Source: Inia geoffrensis (lineage: Eukaryota > Chordata > Mammalia > Artiodactyla > Iniidae). Taken from it: a stretch of DNA of 64,000 bases. The DNA lies in contig CM070901.1 of NCBI GenBank assembly GCA_036417435.1, positions 12,126,001 through 12,190,000 on the forward strand, in the 5' to 3' direction. The position numbers and the translations under genes are program-made. Under the pieces are notes generated by a model, which did not search any database, had not been told where the DNA came from, and was given only the letters and a program-made list of their open reading frames with translations. Positions 49,301-61,026 of this stretch are shown piece by piece; position 1 is the stretch's first letter; each line of letters starts with the position of its first letter.

Positions 49301-49940
49301 GCCTAATAAATTGAAAAACAAAAACAAATTGATGTTAAATATTTACATTTTATCAGAGTTTAAAAATTTTGTATTTGTACTTATTCACTAAAATATGAAT
49401 ATGCTAGTTAAAAAACTCCTAAATTTTAAGCTTATTTTTAGAGAATTATGGTCTGAATTTCATATACCCACGGTTTATGAACAGATATTATTGCTATTTT
49501 TTGCATGTGAAAGATATGCATGATGAGATATAAAATATCAAAAAGATGGTTTGTGTGGTTTGGCTGAATCAATGAGTCAAAAATGCAGACTGAATGGAAA
49601 ATAATTAAATAATGAACGTCCCAATCATAGAAGTCCTCACTAAAAAAATCAGTAATATTTGAGAAATAATCAGGTGACACCTAATTTATGTTTTTAAATT
49701 TTGGGAACTGTCCATGAAGAAGACGACTGAGAAGCTGGAGTAGATTAAGCACACTGTCAGGAACTGAGAATTTCAGCCCTGACTCTAACTTCAGCAATAA
49801 CTATTAAAAATGGAAAAGAGGAGCTGTCGAGGTCATATGATTTGCTTCATTGATTTGAATATGTGTCATGCTGAAAATTGTTTAGAGCATTTCATTTTAT
49901 CTCAGGATAGGTCTGAAAACAAAGTGACAGTCACTTCATT
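46391..49940. other. 3.5-kb unique AT-rich block with two MIR-like pieces
   Basis: MIR-like segments lie at about 46975-47110 (atatggtaggcagagggct, acatgtgctatcttcttta) and about 47400-47465 (ggtattattatccctattt). Otherwise nothing is recognised, and there are no supportable genes. Confidence 0.5.
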
Positions 49941-50143
49941 TTTTTTTTTTTTTCTTTTTTTTTTTTTGCGGTACGGGGGCCTCTCCCGTTGCGGAGCACA
50001 GGCTCTGGACACGCAGGATCATTGGCCATGGCTCACGGGCCCAGGCGCTCCGCGGCATGTGGGATCTTCCTGGACAGGGGGATGAACCCGTGTTTCCTGC
50101 ATTGGCAGGCGGACTCGCAACAACTGCACCACAAGGAAAGCCC
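49941..50143 (-). mobile_element. CHR-2-like SINE, antisense, with internal deletion
   Basis: A two-part T tail leads into gcggtacgggggcctctccc and then the normal body, ending at aaggaaagccc. Compared with the other copies, 16 bases are missing at 49980-49986, exactly between two cctctc motifs. No clear TSD. It has several head mutations (caactgcaccacaagg), so it is a worn copy. Confidence 0.92.
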
Positions 50144-52323
50144 AACTTTGGTTCTTAAAATGCAGACAAAGACCATTGGCCTTCACTCAGTGTCTTTCAA
50201 TACCTTGTGAATATGAAGAACCAACATGTCATAGAGAAAAGTATGTTACATTTTGTGTCAGGTAATGCAGATAATAGACTTCATAAATATGTGAATTTGG
50301 GAAAATTACTTCTATCTCTGATAATCAGTTATATAACAATTTTGTTCATATATAAAATTGTTATATAATATAAAATTTTATCCATTTATATTTTATTCAT
50401 AGGTTATTAGGAAGTTTGAATTAAATAATTTAAGTGAAATGGTTGACATGTTTATTCTTAGTACCATTATATTTACATGATTCAACATTTTAATGGGCAT
50501 ATGATATCAATGAAAGCCATGTTTCAATATTTTAAGAAAATAATTTTATTACATTTCAGATACTGTTACTTAAGCTACATTCTTATATTCTCCAAATATC
50601 ATTGTGATATGAATTCAGATGGTTGACATATAAAATATCAAAAGACTCTCTGTTTTGAATAAATTTCCTATAAATGTCCATCTCCTTTAATTGATGCTCA
50701 TTCATGCAAGAAAATATATCACACCAGTCAAATTGCAGATGTAATAATGAAAAAGCAAAACTGTGCTGTGAGTTCTCAACATCTCTTTAATTTGACAGCA
50801 GTTACCTGACTAGAGATGAAATAGAATTATTTATAACTGCAGAAATCGCTGCTGGGTTAAAATTGACATTGAAGCCTCCCCTTTGGCAACTCCCGTTTGC
50901 AATGGTGTCACCGTGTCACTGTAAATAACCCTGCTGGGATCAATTGTCATGCCCCCAAGGGACATGGGTTGTCTATAATATCACAGAAAAGTAATGAGAG
51001 GGAAAGATTTCCTGCTAGAACATGAGTCATTTTTAAGCATTAAACCAACAAAGCTTGACCTAAGTTGGCCTAGAAGTGCACTGTGGGAAACTGCACAGAA
51101 GCCACATCTCAGCAAAACGTCTTGGCAGGAAATGGGTGGACATGTAGAAATGCAATCACTGTCTTATTTATTTGCCACTCTTGGGAACAGTAATATGAAA
51201 GTGACTAATATGGTATAATAGTTCCCAGAACCAATTAATTAATCATAGCATGCCATTAACAGATACATTCCTTGGAGGGAGAATATTTCATGCTCAGGGA
51301 AATTAAACCTTTTTATGGTGATAAAATTTTCCCAGTCAAAAGTGCTTTAAATTTACATTCTCACACTGTTAACAAGGTGGGGGATTTCCTAAATGAAGGA
51401 ATGATTTTCATGAGGTCTACAGGTGATTTCTGGAGAAAATTCGGTGTTCATGTGGAGTGGAATTCGAGAAACGATCTTTCTGTTCTTTTTCTTGCACTTT
51501 GCATTAATTGAAAATATTTAGTTTATTGATCCCATTTTTTAAAAAGTAAATTTTTAAACAGTCAACTTTCTTTTAAAACCTAGTCCAATACCTGCTTTCA
51601 CTTTAAATAAATGGGACAGAGACCCAGTCTCTTCATGGAAAAGTTTGGAAAAGTTTGAAGTTTGGTTAGCTAGTTTACAACTTCTATTTTTTTTTTACAC
51701 CAGTGTTAGATGTTAGCCATTTTCTTCCTTAGGTTTATGAATCAGTTTACACTGGTTACTTAACACCATGCAGATACAGTCAACATTTTTTTAAGCATTT
51801 GGCTTTGTTCATATTACTGCAAAGCCAACTGTTTTATTTATGGTTATATTAAATACTTAGGCAAGTGTGTAAAGCACACAGAATTTATTTTCCTTGATTC
51901 TTCCCCCCCAGGAACATGGGTCGTTATTGCACAGTCTATTTTTCACTATCCCCAGTCATTTACTCAAATAGTGTTCAGTACTAAAAAACTCATTCATGAA
52001 ATAAAATATTAAAGCTAAATGTTTCTTAGTTTGTAATTTTATACTTTTCCCTCTGATAAAAGAAATTGTTTCTTAATTATTGTCTGTTTAAAACTCAGTA
52101 CACAGGCTATCAAGGGTCCTTATCATTTATTTCCACTCTAGTCCTCAATATCATATTGTATATAATTGTTCTTTTCTATGGCCTTTTTCCTACTTTTCAC
52201 CTCTGGATATTAGCCTCTAATCTGGTTGTCTGAGTTCAATGAGCATTCTGCATACTCTTTTCATAGTTTCAATATACTGAATGAACACTACTTACAATCT
52301 TTAAATATATAACAGGAAATATG
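50144..52323. other. 2.2-kb repeat-free block
   Basis: I recognise no repeat. The 50800-51500 part is somewhat less AT-rich and has homeodomain-like taat clusters (ccaattaattaatcatagc at 51231). Open frames at 50994-51218 and 51272-51511 lack any recognisable domain. A conserved non-coding element is possible but unproven. Confidence 0.45.
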
Positions 52324-54834
52324 GTTCTAGTTCTGTAAAAAATGCCATTGGTAATTTGGTAGGGATTGCACTGAATCTGTTGATTGCTTTGGGTAGTAGA
52401 GTCATTTTCACAATATTGATTCTTCCGATCCAAGAACATGGTATATCTCTCCATCTCTTTGAGTCATCTTTGATTTCTTTCATCCGTGTCTTGTAGTTTT
52501 CTGAGTACAGGCCTTTTACCTCCTTAGGTAGGTTTATTCCTAGGTATTTTATTCTTTTTGTTGCAATGCTGAATAGGATTGTTTCCTTGATTTCTCTTTC
52601 TGATCTTTCATTGTTAGTGTACAGGAATGCAAGAGATTTCTGGGCATTAATATTGTATTCTGCAACATTACCAAATTCATTTATTAGCTCTAGTAGTTTT
52701 CTGGTGGCATCTTTAGGATTATCTATGTATAGTATGATGTCATCTGCAAACAGTGACATTTTTAATTCTTTTCCAATTTGTATTCCTTTTATTTCTTTTT
52801 CTTCTCTGATTGCTGTGGCTAGGACTTCCAAAACTATGTTGAATAGTAGTGGCAAGAGTGGACAACCTTGTCTTGTTCCTGATCTTAGCGGAAATGCTTT
52901 CAGTTTTTCACCATTGAGAATGATGTTTGCTGTGGGTTTGTCATATACAGCCTTTATTATGTTGAGGTACGTTCCATCTGTGCCCACTTACTGGAGACTT
53001 TTTATCATAAATGGGTGTCGAATTTGGTCAAAAGCTTTTTTTGCCTCTATTGAGATGATCATATGGCTTTTATACTTCAGTTTGTTAATATGGTGTATCA
53101 CATTGATTGATTTGCATATATTGAAGAATCCTTGAACCTCTGGGATAAATCCCACTTGATCATGATGTATGATCCTTTTAATGTATTGCTGGATTCTGTT
53201 TGTTAGTATTGTGTTGAGGATTTTTGCATCTATACTCATCAGTGATATTGGTCTGTAATTTTCTTTTATTGGAGTATCTTTGTCTGGGTTTGGTGCCGGG
53301 GTGATGGTGGCCTCATAGAATGAGTCTGGGAGTGCTCCTTCCTCTGCAGTTTTTTGGAAGAGTTTGAGAAGGATGGATGTTAGCTCGTCTGTAAATATTT
53401 GATTGAATTAACCTGTGAAGCCATCTGGTCCTGGACTTTTGTTTGTTGGAAGATTTTTAATCACAGTTTCAATTTCATTACTTGTGATTCATCTGTTTAT
53501 GTCTTCTAATTTTCTTTGTTTCAGTCTTGGAAAAGTGTACCTTTCCAAGAATTTGTCCATTTCTTCATGGTTGTCCATTTTATTGGCATATAGTTGTTTG
53601 TCATAGTCTTCTATGATCCTTTGTGTATCTGCGGTGTTAGCTGTGATTTCTCCTTTTTCATTTCTAATTTTGCTGATTTGAGTCCTCTCCCTCTTTTATT
53701 GATGAGCCTGGCTAAAGATTTATCAATTTTCTATCTTTTCAAAGAATCAGCTTTTAGTTTTATTGAGCTTTGCTATTGTTTTCTTTGTTTCTATTTCATT
53801 TATTTCTGCTCTGATCTTTATGATTTCTTTCCTTCTACTAACTTTGGGGTTTTTTTGTTCTTCTTTCTCTAGTCCCTTTAGGTGTAAGTTTAGATTGTTC
53901 ATTTGAGATTTTTCTTGTTTCTTGAGGTAGGATTGTATTGCTACAAACTTCCCTCTTAGAACTGATTTTGCTACCTCCCATAGGTTTTGGATCATCATGT
54001 TTTCATTGACATTTGTCTCTAGGTATTTTTTTATTTCCTCTTTGATTTTTTCAATGATCTCTTGGTTATTTAGTAGTGTATTGTTTAGCCTCCATGTGTT
54101 TGTGTTTTTTACGTTTTTTCCCTGTAATTGATTTCTAATCTCATAGTGTTGTGGTGGGAAAAGATGCTTGATATGATTTCAATTTTCTTAAATTTGCTGA
54201 GGCTTGATTTGTGACACAAGATATGATTTATCTTGGAGAATGTTCAATGTGCACTTGAGAAGAAAGTGTAATCTGCTGTTTTGGGATGGAATGTCCTATA
54301 GATATCAATTAAATCTATCTGGTCTACTGTGTCATTTAAAGCTTGTGTTTCCTTTTTAATTTTCTGTCTGGAAGATCTGTCCATCAGCATAAGTGAGGTG
54401 TTAAAAGTGCCCACTATTACTGTGTTACTGTTGATTTCCTCTTTTATAGCTGTTAGCATTTGCCTTATACATTGAGATGGTCTTATGTTAGGTGCATATA
54501 TATTTGTAATTGTTATATGTTCTTCTTGGATTGATCCCTTGATCATTATGTAGTGTCCTTCCTTGTCTCTTGTAACACTATTTTAAAGTCTATTTTTTCT
54601 GATATGAGTATTGTTACTCTTCTTTCTTTTGATTTCTATTTGCATGGAATATCTTTTTCCATCCCCTCACTTTCAGTCTGTATGTGTCCCTAGGTCTGAA
54701 GTGGGTCTGTTGTAGATAGCATATATATGGGTCTTGTTTTTGTATCCATTCAGTGAGCCTGTGTCTTTTTGTTGGTGCATTTAATCCATTCACTTTAAGG
54801 TAATTATTGATATGTATGATTCTATTACTATTTC
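52324..54834 (-). pseudogene. L1 ORF2, antisense, truncated and broken
   Basis: Remaining frames: an endonuclease piece at 54244-54546 (IKGSIQEEHITITNIYAPNI), a piece at 52988-53239 ([20 protein letters not shown]) and the reverse-transcriptase core at 52301-52987. The core has [14 protein letters not shown] and the catalytic FADD encoded at 52750-52739. The expected start codon near 54834 has become ATA. The last 18 codons of the 52301-52987 frame before its stop are flanking DNA read through the break at 52324. Confidence 0.9.
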
Positions 54835-54889
54835 CTTAGTTGTCTTGGGTTTGTTTTTGTAAGTCCTTTTCTTCTCTTGTGTTTCCCAC

Positions 54890-55810
54890 TTATAGAAGTT
54901 CCTTTAGCATTTGTTGCAGAGCTGGTTTGATGGTGCTAACTTCTCTTAGCTTTTGCTTATCTCTAAGCTTTTGATTTCTCCATCAAATCTGAATGAGATC
55001 CTTGCTGGGTAGAGTAATCTTTTTTGTATGTTCTTCCCTTTCATCACTTTAAATATAATGTGCCCCTCCCTTCCAGCTTGTAGAGTTTCTGCTGAGAAAT
55101 CAGCTGTTAACCTTATGGGAGTTCCCTTGTATGTTATTTGTCATTTTTCCCTTGTTGCTTTCAATAATTTTTCTTTGTCTGTAATTTTCATCAATCTGAT
55201 TACTATGTGTCTCAGCGTGTTTCTCCTTGGGTTTATCCTGCCTGGGACTCTCTGTGCTTCCTGGACTTGGTTGGTTATTTCTTTCCCCATGTTAAGTAAA
55301 TTTTTGACTATAATCTCTTCAATTATTTTCTTGGGTCCTTCCTCTCTTCTCCTTCTGGGACTCCTATTATTCGAATATTGGTGCATTTAATGTTGTCCCA
55401 GAGGTGTCTTAGGTTGCCTTCACTTCTTTTCATTCTTTTTTCTTTATTCTGTTCTGCAGCAGTGATTTCCACCACTCTGTCTTCCAGATCAATTATCTGT
55501 TCTTCTGCTTCAGTTATTCTGCTGTTGATTCCTTCTAGTGTAGTTTTCGTTTCAGTTATTGTGTTGTTCATCTCTCTTTGTTCTTTAATTTTTCCAGGTG
55601 TTTGTTCTTTAATTCTTCTAGGTCTTTGTTAAACATTTCTTGCATCTTCTTTACCTTTGCCTCCATTCTTTTTCTGAGGTCCTAGATTATCTTCACTATC
55701 ATTAGTCTGTATTCTTTTTCTGGAAGGGTGCCTATCTCCACCTCATTTAGTTGTTTTTCTGGGTTTTTATCTTGTTCCTTCATCTGGTACATAGTCCTCT
55801 GAATTTTCAT
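54890..55810 (-). pseudogene. L1 ORF1, antisense, broken
   Basis: The start codon is at 55810-55808 and the natural stop at 54892-54890. The frame 55571-55323 keeps the coiled-coil (MNNTITETKTTLEGINSRIT) and the beginning of the RNA-binding domain (LRHLWDNIKCTNIRIIGVPE), and 55386-55141 keeps more of the core. Frameshifts near 55330 and 55570 and a stop near 55680 inactivate it. Confidence 0.88.
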
Positions 55811-56690
55811 TTTGCCTCTCTTTCTATGAATGTGGTTTTCGTTCCACAGGCTGCAGGATTATAGTTCTTCTTGCTTCCATTGTCTGCCTTCTGGTGGATG
55901 AGGCTATCTAAGAGGTGTGTGCAATTTCCTGAATGGGAGGGACTTGTGGTGCTTAGAGCTGGATGTTGCCCTGGTGGGCAGGTCTCAGTAAAACTTTAAT
56001 CCACTTGTCTGTTGATGGGTGGGTCTGAGTTCCCTCCCTGTTGGTTGTTTGGTCTGAGTCGACCCAGCACTGGAGCTTACAGGTTCTTTGATGTGGCTAA
56101 TGGCAGAGGACTTATGCCAAAGACTACTTCCAAAACTTCTGCTGCCAGTGTCCTTGTCCCTACAGTGAGCCACAGCTGCTCCCCGCCTCTGCAGGAGACC
56201 CTCCAACACTAGCAGGTCAGTCTGGTTCAGTCTCCTATAGGTTCACTGCTCCTTCACCCCCGGGTCCTGATGCGCACACTACTTTGTGTGTGTCCTCCAA
56301 GAATGGAGTTTTTGTTTCCCCCAGTCCTGTTGAAGTCCTGCAATCAAATCCCACTAGCCTTCAAAGTCTGATTCTCTGGGAATTCCTCCTCCTATTCCCA
56401 GGTTGGGAAGCCTGACATGGGGCTCCAGTAGGTGGACTTCTGTGATATAAGTGTTCTCCAGTTTGTGAGTCACCCACCCAGTGGTTATGGGATTTGATTT
56501 TATTGTGCTTGAGCCCTTCTACCCTCTCATTGTGGCTTCTCCTTTGTCTTGGATGTGGGGTATCTTTTTTGGTGAGTTCCCATGTCTTTCTATCAATGAT
56601 TGTTCGGCAGTTAGTTGTGATTCCAGAACTCTCACAAGAGGGAGTGAGCACATGTCCCTCTACTCTGCCATCTTGAACCAATCTATCATC
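55811..56690 (-). promoter_or_regulatory. L1 5' UTR, antisense
   Basis: An exact caagatggc (minus strand, 56675-56667) lies about 10 bases from the start, the usual place for the YY1 site that fixes L1 transcription start. A frame at 56681-56361 (106 codons) is a 5'-UTR open frame common to L1 copies of this type and is not a separate gene. Promoter activity is inferred from family knowledge. Confidence 0.82.
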
Positions 56691-56805
56691 TTTTGGTTTT
56701 TTTACCTTCTCACAAAATGGTCTGTGTTCATCTCTACCCCACCGCCCACATATTCCATTGTTCTGCTCTTCTCTCAGTTACCTGAACCTCTCATCTTAAC
56801 ATTGT

Positions 56806-56926
56806 GTATGAGTCAGGGTTCTCCTGAGAAACTGAAGATATCTCTCTATATTTATATCTTTCTTTGTATATATCTATGTCTATGTCATATATCTCTATCT
56901 GAGATATATAAGAGAGAGAGAGAGAC

Positions 56927-56971
<45 letters not shown>

Positions 56972-57296
56972 AATGAATTGGCTCATACAGTTATGACAGC
57001 TGGCCGGTCTGAAATTTGCCGGGCAGCCTGTAAGTAGAAAATTCAGACAGGGTTTTTATGTTGCTATATTCAGGCAGAATTTTTTCTTCTGGAAATTTCA
57101 GTCTTTGCTCTTAAGGCCTTCAATTGGTTGGATGACATTCACCCACATTATGAATGGTAGTACTTCAAAGTCTACTGATAGTAAATATTAATCCATCTAA
57201 AAAATATCTTCACATCAGCATTTAAGCTGGTGTTTGACTAAACAACTGGGTACCACACACTAGCCAAGCTGATACATAAAATTAACCATTACATCC
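56806..57296 (+). repeat. Ancient interspersed repeat with internal (GA)n
   Basis: The block starts near gagtcagggttctcctgaga (56810) and ends at acataaaattaaccattaca. It encloses the GA tract and a gaattggctcatacagttat segment. This is a widespread mammalian repeat that I recognise by texture but cannot name reliably. Confidence 0.55.
56911..56967. repeat. (GA)n microsatellite
   Basis: Fifty-seven bases of AG repeat with two gac interruptions. This homopurine tract can adopt triplex structures and is likely length-variable. Confidence 0.96.
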
Positions 57297-57638
57297 TGCC
57301 TGGGGCTGTAGCTTTCCTTTTCTTAAGAATAAAATATTTCCTAGAAATAAAACATTTATCCTTCAAGGATGACTTGTTTATCAAAACATGATTTTTCTCT
57401 CTCCTTACTCTTACCCTCCTTTGGATCATGTCTTAAATGACTATATAATTTATTGTCTAGGCAGGAATCCTTCTGAGTCTGGGCCAAATCAGGGCTATCT
57501 CTCCCAAGAACTGTGCTACTAAGTTAGGGAGGGAAACAGCTAAATGGTTCTGTAGAGTTGTATGCTCAGGGGAGCATAATATAAAAAAATAGTAAAAGAA
57601 AAAATAAGATTGAGGGAATATATGGAGACTTCATGATT
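57297..57638. other. Unique intergenic DNA
   Basis: Nothing recognisable. It ends at the left TSD of the L1 insertion. Confidence 0.5.
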
Positions 57639-58283
57639 AGAAGAATCTACCATCTCTTGAGATGTACACATTGCTATATTTAAAATGGATAACCAACAAA
57701 GACCTACTGTATAGCACAGGGAACTCTGCTCAATATTATGTAACAACCTAAATGGGAAAATAATTTGAAAAGAAATAGATATATGTATATGTATAACTGA
57801 ATCACTTTGCTGTACACCTGAAATTATCACAACATTGTTAATCAACTATACTCCAATATAAAATAAAAAGTTAAAAAAAATAAAAATATTTAAAAAATAG
57901 CTCATAATTACTGAGCATTTTCTATGTAACAGACACAAATACTTGTGCATTTAATCCAAATAAAAATCTTTTAAGGCGAAAACAATTATTTTCGCATTTT
58001 ATAGATGAGGAACCTGAGGCTTGCTGCACTTAGGTGACGTGCCAAAAGCCTCAGAAACAAAAATGGTCAGAGGAATTGAATGAAAGCCATTTGTGCTATA
58101 CCTCTCATCATTGCAGAAGAACAATAAAAGGTAGTGACTGGTTTCATAATTATCATCACTGCCATCAAAACAATTGAATTCCAGCCCCTCTAGCAATTAT
58201 ATTTCCAGGAATTTATCTCATAGTTATAATGCATGAGTATAATAAAGTATGTTCAAAAAAAAAAAAGAAGAATCTACCACCTC
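57639..58283 (+). mobile_element. 5'-truncated L1 with probable 3' transduction
   Basis: L1 3'-end sequence lies at 57657-57895 (acctactgtatagcacaggg, gctgtacacctgaaattatc, caactatactccaatataaa) and ends in a weak A-rich tail. It is followed by about 355 bp of non-L1 DNA (57900-58254) with aataaa at 58241-58246, then A12 at 58255-58266. The whole unit is enclosed by agaagaatctaccatctc (57639-57656) and agaagaatctaccacctc (58266-58283), an 18-bp TSD with one change. One TSD around L1 plus downstream DNA plus a second poly(A) is the standard sign of transcript read-through and co-mobilised flank. Confidence 0.82.
57900..58080 (+). repeat. MIR SINE inside the transduced segment
   Basis: The string ttactgagcattttctatgt, then acttgtgcatttaatcc, cattttatagatgaggaacc and taggtgacgtgcc follow the MIR consensus in order. 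It probably came along from the L1 source locus rather than belonging to this site. Confidence 0.8.
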
Positions 58284-59229
58284 AATAAGACACATATTTT
58301 TTCTTTCAAACTTCTGTTTATTGAATACTGAGGCCTCTAAGCTATAATTGTTGACCATTAGTCTCATCCTTTGCTGAAAGAGAGTAGAATAGAGGTTGGC
58401 TAAACAATGTAAATGAAAAATCAATCGCTCTCTTTATTCACTTTCGCTCATCCCAAATATTTTATATGATATTATTAAATTTCTCTCTCTATCCCTGCTC
58501 CACCCCCACTTTCTTTTCTTTGTAATTTCTTGCCTCCATTCCATATTCTAGGTAAAGAGAATAAAACCAGTAGGAATTGGGAAACAAAGCAAAGCTTAAG
58601 TATTTCTACCCAACTCTTGAATATCTATCTCTCCATCAGATTATAATCAATGCTATGTCAGGATTTAAATTTCTTTGTGATTTCAGTGATAGCATGATAT
58701 CTCATGCTTAAAAGATTTCTAAAATTTTGTTTACTGCTCTCAGGGACTCAGACTAGATTATGATGAGCTGAAAAAATTCCAAACACCAAAAGAACCAGTT
58801 TATTTCTCATTCATATTATTCACTTTTATACCCATTTAGTCACCATGATGATGGAGGAGTTGTACTAACTTAGGTTTCCACTCTCTCCAGTCTGGATTTA
58901 AAAATGCAGCAAATTACATTACCTCTCAAACTTCTGCCTAATGGCAAAATGTAGCAAAACACATTATATAGGATAAAGCAAATCACACAGAGGAGTAACT
59001 AATCAAATGGGGGCAGGGAAGTGAAATCATATCATGAACTTGGAAGGAGGAAAACAAATACTTATGAGAAGTCCTGATACCTATCAGTGTTTAATCAATA
59101 TATGCTGATATGATTTGTCCTTATCCCTGATCTTTACAAATTTGAACACAATTTCCACTTCATTGAATTATTTCTCCTCAAGTTGTTGCACTGGTAATGC
59201 CTCTTGGCACATGGCACAAATCATGTTGA
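58284..59229. other. Unique intergenic DNA
   Basis: I see no gene or certain repeat. Confidence 0.45.
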
Positions 59230-59660
59230 ATCTGATGATATTTCTCCTTGGGTTTCTCCCCCATGCATACATACTATTTCCTTCTGTTTCTTGCAGAGAA
59301 GTGTGTTTCAATGCATTCTATAATCTTTTACAACTCCTTGCCTCACTTCATGCCATTTCTTTTTATTGTAATTCATTCTTTATTCTTAAACAGACCAATA
59401 GCTACTCATACTTTGAACCAAAGTAGAATTTCCTAATCTCTCTGTCCCAAGGCTGGATTAGAGTCTTCCTTCCATGTTCTCAGATAGGTATGTGTCTCTA
59501 CCAATGGATTTTATAGCCCTCGAAGTCAGGTACAATATTTTATTTCATCTATTATATATTAACTGTTTTATCTACCTTATAACTGATTCTATATCCAGTG
59601 ACTACCATGACAAGTAGGATATGCTTAATAAATATTTGTTTGAATTCATCTCTGTTGTAG
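59230..59660 (+). mobile_element. LINE-2 3' end, sense, worn
   Basis: It resembles the L2 end through tccttgcctcacttcatgcc (near 59334), a cctcgaagtcaggtacaata block near 59518 and the final gcttaataaatatttgtttg near 59623. Frames at 59115-59426 carry no recognisable domain. Confidence 0.55.
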
Positions 59661-61026
59661 GAAGCAACTTTCAGATGATAGCTGACTGGCTGTTGTCAAG
59701 GTATCACTATTGGACTAGACTTTCTGTGCTTGATGGGAGTTTATTCATTATATGATGATATTCTAACTTTGTAGAAGATCAAACATTAAAAAATTAACAT
59801 ATATTGCAACAAGATAGATTTTATTTACACAGAATGACAATTACCAAAATTATTACAAAACATACCCTATAATGTAATACTAGGTGGTAGATTCTACAAG
59901 TCAAAGGCTTAAACATATGGAACAATAAAAACTCTTTATTGGACAGAATGTTTATTCATTTCAATGACTTGATTTATATTAAAAGGTAATAGTTTTTCTT
60001 AATAAGTTGTATTTCCATGGAATCTCTGTTTATCCCTGGAGTAAATCTTAATACTTCTCTTCAATACTCAAAAGAATGCTTTAAAGAAAAACTGAGATGT
60101 GACATTTTGCTGAAAGTTTCATGATGTGAAGAGATTTCATAACATACAATCATTCAGCGATTTATACTAAAGTACCATTTCGATATGTCTTCCCTCCAAA
60201 ATGTCTTCCTCTGATTCCCTATTGTCCTTTTCCAGGCTTCCCCTGGCCTCTCAGGTGAAGAATATGTAATATTGATCAAGAGGGCTTACGAATGTGGTAA
60301 GCTAGTGATGGAATCCCAAAACCATCGCTTACTCTAAGTTGTTTAACTTCTATTAATCTTGATAATAAAGCATACACCACAAATTTAAAATGCAGATTAA
60401 GTACTATGGCTGTAATGTGTTTAACACAACATCTAATTCACTGTACTGATTGCAACAATGGTGACAAAGGTAGCCTGAGACAGAGAGAAAATTCTTAGCC
60501 CATTTGACATAATCTCCATTATTCTTGTAAAAAGCAGCATATAATATACAATGTCATTAGAAATGGGTTCATTGCAAGTTTCTCTGGCTTATCTTCCAAC
60601 CAATGTGCCATCCCTAAATTCCTTTGCTGTTGCTCTTGTAGACTGCTTTATAAAATAAGCACTCAAAATCCTGGCCAAGTCCCTTTTCTCCTGGGTCATG
60701 TTTCTCCTGAGGTTATTCTCATATTTCTTTTCCACTAGCATCCCAGAGAAGACACTAGCCTCCTTGATTATGTTTTAACTGGATTTATCTGTCAAGGTGC
60801 TTTCAGTCAGTACATTAACCAGCAGCAGATTTCACGGACTATTTATATTAATACTCACTGATTAGTAGATGTGGTTATGACAAGTGGTTTTCCATGTGTA
60901 GGTTCATGCAGGATCTCTAGATGCTTCAGGTTTATTGTGAATCAGTGCTTATTCTACAAACCTGTGTATAATATTCTTCAAGGTTTTTGGATAGTCCTAA
61001 GGAAGTACAAAGAATTTATCTTATGT
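59661..61026. other. Unique AT-rich intergenic DNA
   Basis: Nothing recognised. Confidence 0.45.

Larger units (their letters stand above)
52324..56690 (-). mobile_element. L1, antisense, 5' end intact, 3' third missing
   Basis: On the minus strand the element starts near 56684 with the YY1-type caagatggc and runs through the 5' UTR (to 55811), ORF1 (55810-54890) and ORF2 (from about 54834). It stops abruptly at 52324, in the segment just after the reverse transcriptase (frame ending FFTELEP). The cysteine-rich C-terminus, 3' UTR and poly(A) are absent. Its 5' UTR is unlike that of the L1 at 38.4 kb, so it is a different subfamily. Confidence 0.93.

Noticed and set aside
52566..53135. A 189-codon plus-strand frame with hydrophobic stretches
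   Set aside because: It is the reverse complement of L1 ORF2. The antisense of A-rich L1 codons always looks like a membrane protein.
56481..56996. A 171-codon plus-strand frame
   Set aside because: It runs from the antisense L1 5' UTR through the GA microsatellite; the RERERE repeat is the translated (GA)n.
52324..57895. The antisense L1 and the sense L1 3' end at 57657 as one element with a twin-priming inversion
   Set aside because: The 3' end at 57657-57895 has its own TSD immediately around its own unit, and 970 bp of other DNA separates the two.
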